Assembly: GCF_010093535.1 (NCBI RefSeq)
Contig: NW_022985198.1
Span: 1 to 64,000 of the forward strand
Direction of reading: 5' to 3'
DNA: 64,000 nucleotides
Origin: Lindgomyces ingoldianus
Lineage: Eukaryota; Ascomycota; Dothideomycetes; Pleosporales; Lindgomycetaceae
Shown here: positions 57,201 to 64,000 of the stretch, piece by piece
Position numbering within the stretch: the stretch's first letter is position 1
Layout: every line of letters begins with the position of its first letter
Position numbers and translations under genes: made by a program
The notes under the pieces: model-generated
Told to the model about the DNA's origin: nothing
What the model saw: only the letters and a program-made list of their open reading frames with translations
Databases searched by the model: none

Positions 57201-59329
57201 AAGTATACTCTAAGTTAGTTAGCATCTACTAGTAATAGCAGGAATAGTGTTAAAGTCTTTAGGATGTAGTATATAACTAGACTAATTAAGTTCTAAATTT
57301 ATATAGTACTAATTAATTTTTTTAGTGTCTAGCTTTTAAAGCTAATATTTATTTAGCTAGGTGTCTAATTAATTTCTATATATAAGTTTTTTTATATATA
57401 CACCTTAAGTTAGAACTTGCTAATAGTAAAGATCTTTACTACACCTATATTTTATAGTTTGCTTTAGTATACTGTATAGTATTAGTTATTAAAAATAAAC
57501 TGCTTAGCATACTTCTTAGGTTTAATGCTATAGATGTCCTCTTGTGTTGCACAGTATAAATAGGCAGTAAAGGTAAGATAGTTAATAGCTTTTTTAGTAT
57601 TTTTACTTTTCTATTTTATTTTTTTTATATTATGCAAATTATTTTTTTTCTTAAAGTAACCTTTAAAGTCTTAAATGTATAAGGTAATAGCTTTATATAA
57701 TAAGGTCTTATTATAGAAATCTTTATATAAGGCAATGTACTAGTTTTTTAATTATGTATAGTTATTATAAGAGTAGTTTAATAACTAACATTCTTTCTTA
57801 TAGTAGACAAAGCACTTCTTTATCTATATATAGTTGTCTCTAGATTATAGCCTAAACCTAGATAAAGATTTTTTATGTTGTTTTTTTTTATATAAAGAGA
57901 AGCTTTCTTCTTATTATGCAGACTCTTATTATGCAGAGTTGTATTAGTAGTCTATGTAGTATGCATTAGGCAGTTTTTAGAGGTATTAGTTTACCCTTTA
58001 GTTTATAGTAACTTAGAGTAATGCCTATAGGTTACTAAATAGAGCTTTATATAAAGGCTTAATAGTAAACATAGCATGTTCTAGTTTTAGTTATCCTTAA
58101 TAAGCTTATATAATAATAGTGTGTAGTAAAACATCTTTTTAAAATTTTATTTTTAGTGCTTTTTATATAAGTGTAAGCTTGTTAATAATTATTTTAAAGA
58201 CTTTATATAAACTCTTATTAAAGTTCTTTTATTAGCATTATATAAAAGTTATTATTATTTAGTCTGTCTAGTACTAGCTATAGTTTATATTAGTGTTAAA
58301 GTAACTACTTAAAGTGTTATATAAATGCTTCTAGTTATATCTAGAGCCTATGTTATGTATATAGTACATATTTACCTAACCTTTTAGAATATCTAAAAAG
58401 ATGTCTGTGTACTAAGTTTTTTAAATATCTAGCTATTAACATAAATTAATAAAAAATTTTATTTTATTTATAAAAATGTTATATAGTTAACTTATGTAGT
58501 TAGTATTATTTTTTATGCTTTTTAAAATTATATAATTTTATTTACTAAAAGTTTTTTTTTAGTAGTTTCTCTTTAAGGTAGAAGTTTATACAGGTTGTAA
58601 TATAGTATAGATTGTGCAGGTAGTATTAGTAGTGCATACACTACTGCAGGCGGTGGTGTGTACAATTAAGGGTGTGGAGCAGGCGTTAAGTAGAGTGGCA
58701 TGTATTGTTTATACAGTAATTAGTGTAGTGCTAGCTAAAGTGTAGAAGTAAGTAATGCTAGTATATTTAGTGTTAATAGCAGCATTATGTTTAGTCTACT
58801 TCTATATAGAGCCTTATATAGTAATAAGAGTTATGTATAAAGCCTTTTTAGTGCAATTACTTTCTTTTATGCTATATTATATAGCTTCTAGGCTTAGGTA
58901 CTTTTAGTGCCTAGCTATAGTGTAATTCTCTTGTCCTTTAGCACTTATATAAGCTCTTTTTTAAACATGCAGCTAAGTGCTAAAAAGTCTTATAGTATTT
59001 ATTTTTTAAAATCCTTTATATATAAACTTAGAAAAGTAGCGCTCTTTTAAGTTATTATATATAAATTAGTAATTATATAATTTATGTATAATTAAGTTTA
59101 TAAGCTTATTAAAGCTTTTAATATATTAATTTTATTATTCTAGTACTCTAGGCTAGTTTTATTTTGTAGTGTTGCCTCTAATATCTGTATGTTTTTTATA
59201 AGTTATTTATATAATAAAATTTTTTTTTTATTTTTTTTATTATTACACAGAGTTATTAGTTGCTAATAGAATTTTATTATAATAGTATAGTTAATTACTT
59301 TTTTAGTAAATTACGCAGGTACTGCTATT

Positions 59330-59935
59330 GTCTAGCTGCTAGGTTGTGCAGCTTTAATAGCTTTAGTATGCGCCTTACACTATCTTTTTTTTACTTTGTA
59401 CAGTAGCAGAGCTTACTGTATAATGTAAAGGATTAATCTACTATTCTAAAAGATAAGTAACTAAATAAAGTACTTTATAAAGTGTAAGTGCTTTATTATT
59501 ACTTTTTCTAAGAAATAAGTAATAAAATAAAGTGCCTTATAAGGCGTAAAGTTAATTGCTTGTGCAGTAGATTGCGTAGGTACTGCTGTTGTCTAGCTGC
59601 TAAGTTGTGCAGCTTTAATAGCTTTAGTGTGTGTCTTACACTATCTCCTTCTTACTTTATACAGTAGCAGAGCTTACTATATAATGTAAAAGATTAATCT
59701 GCTATTGTCTAGCTACTAAGTTGTGCAGCTTTAGTAGCTTTAGTATGCGTCTTACACTATCTTCTTCTTACTTTGTACAGTAGCAGGGCTTACTGTATAA
59801 TGTAAAGGATTAATCTACTATTCTAAAGAATAAGTAACTAAATAAAGTACTTTATAAGGCGTAAGTGCTTTGTTGTTACTTTTTCTAAGAAATAAGTAAC
59901 AAAACAAAGTATCTTATAAAGTATAAGCACTTTAT
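59330..59935 (+). repeat. Tandem repeat in the Copia 5' internal region
   Basis: A TTGTCTAGCTGCTAGGTTGTGC-like unit with an ACTTTGTACAGTAGCAG part appears three times (about 59,335, 59,588 and 59,705), joined by AAGTAACTAAATAAAGTACTTTATAA-type spacers that are themselves repeated. It sits directly inside the 5' LTR, so it may be the element's leader. Confidence 0.75.
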
Positions 59936-60320
59936 TATTACTTTTACTAATTTATAGTTAATTAAATTAACTACTAATTAGTATTAAATAGGCTCTAATA
60001 GCTAGCTGCTTATAGTATAAGCACTTAAGTAGTAAAAGTAAGAGTAGTATATAGTGTGCATAGTGTATAAGGTAGGTAAGGTAAAAGTAACATGTTTTTA
60101 GTTCTATTACTCTTGTCTTTCCTCTGTACAGAGGAAAAAGGGGATATCTAGATGTTCGCGCACAGAGGTTCGCGCACAAGCATTATGTGACATAGATACG
60201 TGGTCCTGCTTGTGCGCGATTGCTCGTATCCAGACTGTGACGCTGCTGCTGCGTACAGATAAAAACACTAGAAAAATTACCTGCTTAGAGCTTAAAAAAA
60301 TATATATATAACATCTCTTA

Positions 60321-61417
60321 ACGTACTTCACAGGCAAGTTGCTCACACACCTAAGTTACTTACTTTTGCTAAGACTCTACTAAACTACCCTTTCTACACT
60401 AATGTATTCTCTACAACACTACTTAAACGTGCTAAAAGAATGTTAGATACAGCTTACACTTTAAGCTTTTAAATAAGACATAAAACTTTTAAAGAAATGT
60501 GCTATAGCTATAAGTAAAGTTTTATAAAAAATAATAAATAACTATAGCACTAGATAACCTTTATAAGCTAATTCTATAGCTAAATTATAAAGGCTAAGTA
60601 ATAAAAAGAAGCAGGTAATTATTAAGACTATACTTAAGCTATATACACAAGGAATTTCCCCTTAGATAGCATTTATAGCTAATATAGCTAATTCTTTATA
60701 CGCTAAGCATAATCTAGGCTATGTTTACATAAACTAGCTTAGTATGTTTATAAAGTGTTATTTAGAGCTTAAAGTAAAGTTTTAAGCATAAGTATAGTTA
60801 AAAGATATTTAGCGAATTATAAACTTTATCTTACTAAAGTTGTATATGTTATTATTCTAGATGCTATACTTAGCTTTAATATTCTTTATAAAGCTAAACC
60901 TGCTCTAAATTACTCTAGAACTCTTATAAAAAGCTTTTTTATAGTTATACTTACACTTAAATGTTACTTTAAGCCTTAAATAACGCTTTATAAATGTACT
61001 AGGCTAGTTTATATAAACATAGCCTAGATTACGCTTAGCGCGCAAAAAATTAGCTATATTAGCTATAAATGCTATCTAAGGGGAAATTTCTTACGCATAT
61101 AGCTTAAGTATAGTCTTAATAATCACCTGCTTTTTTTTATTGCCTAGCCTTTATAATTTAGCTGTAGAATTAGCTTGTAGTTATTTAGCGCTATAGTTAT
61201 TTATTATTTTTTATAAGACTTTATATATAGCTATAGCACATTTTTTTAAAAGTTTTATGTCTTGTTTAAAAGCTTAGAGTGTAAGCTATATCTAATGTTC
61301 TTTTAGCACATCTAAGTAGTGTTGTAGAGAATGCATTAGTGTAGAAAGGGTAGTTTAGTAGGGTCTTAGCAAAAGTAAGCAACTTAGATGTGTAAGCAAC
61401 TTGCCTGTAAAGTACGT
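60321..61417 (-). mobile_element. Foldback pogo derivative, copy 3 (complete)
   Basis: 1,097 bp between TA dinucleotides (60,319-60,320 and 61,418-61,419). The ends are ACGTACTTCACAGGC and its inverse; the arms are about 480 bp, with a roughly 140-bp spacer. On the minus strand the right arm and spacer read as the start of a pogo transposase (words AFYKSS, NIKAKYSI), and the left arm is the inverted copy. It is oriented opposite to copy 1. Confidence 0.87.
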
Positions 61418-61419
61418 TA

Positions 61420-62395
61420 AAAATTTTACTAAAAAGTTTAAAAATAAAAATATTTATTTTTATAGTAATAAAGTATAAATAAGCTTTAAAATATTTTATA
61501 ATTTTTTTTTACTTCTTTTTAAGCTTTAACAACAGGATAATTTAAAGTGTTATATACTTTATTATTACTAAATACATATGTAGTATAATACTTTTACTAA
61601 ACCTAGTTTTTATAACTAGAATTATATTACCTAAACTAAAGACAAGGCGTTAGACAACATTAACCTGCTTAGTATGTAGTTCTCTTCTACTAAGTAAGAA
61701 AAAAAAAGTATTTTAAATAAAAGGCTTTTATAAGCTAATACTATATAGTTTCTAACATTAAACTATAACTATATAAATAGTTATAAAGATATTATTATCT
61801 TTATTAAATAAAAGAATATGCGTAATTTTTTTTATACAGCTTAAATTTCTGTAAGTATAGCGCTCTTTAGTGTTCTAGTAAAGAACCTAGGGTCTTATTA
61901 ATAAAGTGCCTAGTAACACTTAATAAGTAATACTTAATTATAATAGGCGCACTTTTTACTATAATTTACTAGACTAGGTAACACTTATGCATCCACTAAA
62001 TAACTTAATTATAGATTAGAACTATTTTACTTATACTATATATTACTATTTTAAATCTATGCAGTAGCTTTTAAACCTAGTATGCTTTATTTAAGACAAA
62101 GAGCGTGTTCTAGAGGCTAAATTAAGGTAAGTTAGTTAATCTTAGCTATTATTAATAGTTAAACATAAGTAGATAGACTAGTAAAGGATAAGGTTAAAAA
62201 GAATAGTTACATGTTAGAATGTGTGCAATGCTAAGCCTATAATTTTTATAGTTAAAATATTAGAAATTTATTTAAAAATAGTTTAAAGTAGATTATATAT
62301 ACTCTTTAAGTAATTAATTTTAATTATAGGTGCTATAATAAGCTGTGTGTAATAATATCTTATATAGAAGTTTTTAGTAAGTTAATAGACAAAGC
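61420..62395. other. RIP-degraded AT-rich DNA
   Basis: No recognisable ends, domains or repeats. It grades into unmutated sequence near 62,400. Confidence 0.6.
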
Positions 62396-62427
62396 TTTGC
62401 ACACGTCGCGCTGCACTAAAGTCCCTT

Positions 62428-62515
62428 AGACGGCAGCCAAGAAGGAAGAAGCCCCAGCAGGGGTCTGAAAGTATCTATACTATTTGTGTACTAGTGTCTT
62501 CTTGGCATGCCGTCT
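62428..62515. other. Imperfect inverted repeat, 17/18-bp arms
   Basis: AGACGGCAGCCAAGAAG at 62,428-62,444 is the complement of CTTCTTGGCATGCCGTCT at 62,498-62,515 except for two extra bases. The spacer is about 53 bases. It lies in unmutated DNA and might be the end structure of a small element or an RNA hairpin; no family recognised. Confidence 0.55.
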
Positions 62516-62715
62516 GAGCTAGCTGAGATAACGCGAACCCTCTTCTAATCTTAGAGGGTAAGATTAGTTAGAGTATGCTTATACCCTTACTACGCACATA
62601 ATACAGCTAGAGATAGGTTAGCTTAGTTGCTGCGCTCTAGCTTATACGCACATGTTTCTTTTTGTCTCTCCTCACGACCGACCTCCCCGCACCTCTCGCG
62701 TCGTCCGACCCCTAC

Positions 62716-63415
62716 GATGTCGATAACCAGCTGCTCCGCCAGCAGTCGTTCCTCACAGGCAGGCTCCGCTCGCTGCCTTGACAACTAGCTGCACCGCCAG
62801 CAGCTATTCGAACCACAGGCAGGCTCTGCTCGCTGCCTTGACAACTAGCTGCACCGCCAGCAGCTATTCGAACCACAGGCAGGCTCCGCTCGCTGCCTTG
62901 ACAACCAGCTGCTCCGCTAGCAGCTATTCAATCTGTCTGCAGTCCCGCGAGCTGCACCGACAACTCTTGCATGAGCTGAGGAGGGGACATATGGCAAACG
63001 ACTCGACAAGGGAGCGAGATCCAAACAAGGTGGAATGAGTGTATTGTAAGGTCTGAGGAGCTCGATAGAGCTCTGGGCTGACTATATACTGTACAAGATA
63101 GGAGCTATGCCTAATGAGTGAATAGTGCAGTACATGGGTATGATATCGCGTGAGACACGTGCGACAACAACTAGCTGCACCGCCAGCAGCTCGACAACCA
63201 GCTGCTCCGCCAGTAGCTACTCAATCTACGGGCAGGCTCTGCGAACTGCCTCGACAACCAGCTGCTCCGCCAGCAGCTACTCAATCTACCTGCAGCCCCC
63301 GCGAGCTGCACCGACAACTAGCTGCCCCCCCCAGCAGCTACCTGTTCAACTGGCAGTCTTCGCTAGCTGCCTTGATAATCAGCTGCTCTGCCTGCAGCTA
63401 TCCTAGACTAGCTAT
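62716..63415 (+). repeat. 60-bp minisatellite in two blocks
   Basis: Units of 60 bp each contain an AGCTGC(T/A)CCGCCAGCAGCT palindrome and a GGCAGGCTC(C/T)GCTCGCTGCC-like part. Two neighbouring units (62,779-62,898) are nearly identical. Block one is 62,716-62,958 and block two is 63,160-63,415, where spacing is less regular. Unrelated sequence separates them. Short Ser/Cys-rich open frames here are by-products of the repeat. Confidence 0.88.
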
Positions 63416-63459
63416 GCGTCTAGTTTTTCGCTTCACCCAACAATGAACAACCTTCTGCC

Positions 63460-64000
63460 AGGGTCTCAATGCCTTAATTCAGCGCGCGCTGGACGGCCAG
63501 CTCACGCTGCCGGACGAATATCCACAGTTCCTCTAGTTAGTTCAACGCCTCGCCACACAGTTAACTACCTACTTGCAAATGCCTACCTAGCTGAAGCTAG
63601 ATAAGATGGATCTTAGCATAGTCAACGCCATTAGCATTAACACTATTAAATATGCTAAGGTCGCACCTAGCGCTTAAGCTAGGTCAGTCTCTCCGTACTA
63701 AAGAGATTAATGGCGGAAGGCAGGCAAGGAGATGCGTACAATGTGGCTCGCAGACTCACTAGGTGCAGGACTGCTACAAGCTCCCGGCAGTTGACAAACG
63801 AGCGTTAGTTGCAGCTGTATTGACAATAGCTCAGCCACAGCCAGCTCGGCAGCTCTACGTGCCTGACGCATGGCCCGCTTTGACAATAGCTACAGCCGCA
63901 GCGGCTGCGACAGCGACGACGACCTGGATGACAAAATCACGGTATAGGCAGGCTATTAGGTTTGTTCTCTTCTTTTTCTCTTCTTTAGCTTAACTTTAAG
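63460..64000 (+). pseudogene. Gag-like zinc-knuckle fragment, runs off the window
   Basis: Lightly RIPped sequence in which RRCVQCGSQTH followed by VQDC (63,735-63,775) forms a CX2CX4HX4C knuckle preceded by basic residues. Upstream, a readable stretch with scattered stops (around 63,470-63,620) fits the C-terminal part of a retrotransposon gag. The knuckle could equally be the tail of a pogo-type transposase. The element continues past the window end. Confidence 0.45.

Larger units (their letters stand above)
53620..60261 (-). mobile_element. Copia-type LTR retrotransposon, full length, RIP-degraded
   Basis: 6,642 bp with 280-bp LTRs at 53,620-53,899 (3') and 59,982-60,261 (5'), starting TGTC and ending AACA/AATA on the coding strand. 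A perfect target duplication, AAAAC, is at 53,615-53,619 and 60,262-60,266. On the minus strand, integrase (56,390-56,640) precedes RNase H (54,290-54,600), the Copia order. A tandem repeat occupies the 5' internal end. A third LTR of the family is at 6,273/19,895. The right LTR is less mutated than the left. Confidence 0.9.

Noticed and set aside
62778..63446. Ser/Cys-rich frames over the 60-bp minisatellite
   Set aside because: Frames arise because 60 is a multiple of three; there is no start context or domain.

Overview
This window looks like an accessory, repeat-rich block of a filamentous ascomycete (Pezizomycotina) chromosome. Three things point there: genes with short introns (about 40-80 bp, GTRAG donors), fungal STAND/NLR-type genes, and overwhelming repeat-induced point mutation (RIP). 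In the RIP-hit DNA CpA has become TpA on both strands, so Gln and Trp codons are turned into TAG/TAA throughout old transposons. The two-part composition is striking: AT-rich wrecked repeats occupy about 1-23,480 and 36,200-62,400, and a near-normal gene island lies between about 23,480 and 34,870. A RecQ-helicase remnant and satellite-like arrays give a subtelomeric flavour, but no telomere repeat is visible.

Region by region. 1-6,228: a 154-bp sequence repeated without change at both ends, a long RIP-degraded frame, and a nine-copy 183-bp tandem array. 6,229-19,895: a nest of elements. A Copia-family LTR is interrupted by a Tad-like LINE (13-14 bp target duplication), and the LINE is interrupted by a Ty3/Gypsy chromovirus (5-bp target duplication). 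19,896-23,541: a reverse-strand Gypsy fragment carrying a TRIM (129-bp LTRs) and a pogo-derived foldback element, closed by a solo LTR with its target duplication at 23,542-23,764.

Gene island. On the minus strand sit (a) a 695-aa protein with a fungal STAND/HeLo-like N-terminal region and ankyrin repeats (three exons) and (b) a 1,382-aa protein kinase / NB-ARC / TPR receptor (three exons). Between them are a small plus-strand Tudor-like gene, divergently arranged from the ankyrin gene, and a doubtful small gene. The two large genes have the architecture of fungal non-self-recognition or cell-death receptors. The likely logic is sensing by the TPR or ankyrin part, switching by NB-ARC, and output by the kinase or HeLo-like part. 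This is inference from domains.

34,870-64,000: a 180-210 bp tandem array, a RecQ-like helicase remnant, a second Gypsy chromovirus (minus, 37,285-44,712) carrying three solo LTRs and a foldback copy, a long unrecognised degraded frame, a second TRIM (77-bp LTRs), a Fot1/pogo transposon split by a solo LTR, a complete Copia-type element (minus, 53,620-60,261), a third foldback copy, and a 60-bp minisatellite next to a zinc-knuckle fragment. Elements shorter than about 400 bp (TRIMs, solo LTRs) are unmutated while longer ones are shredded, as expected from the size threshold of RIP.
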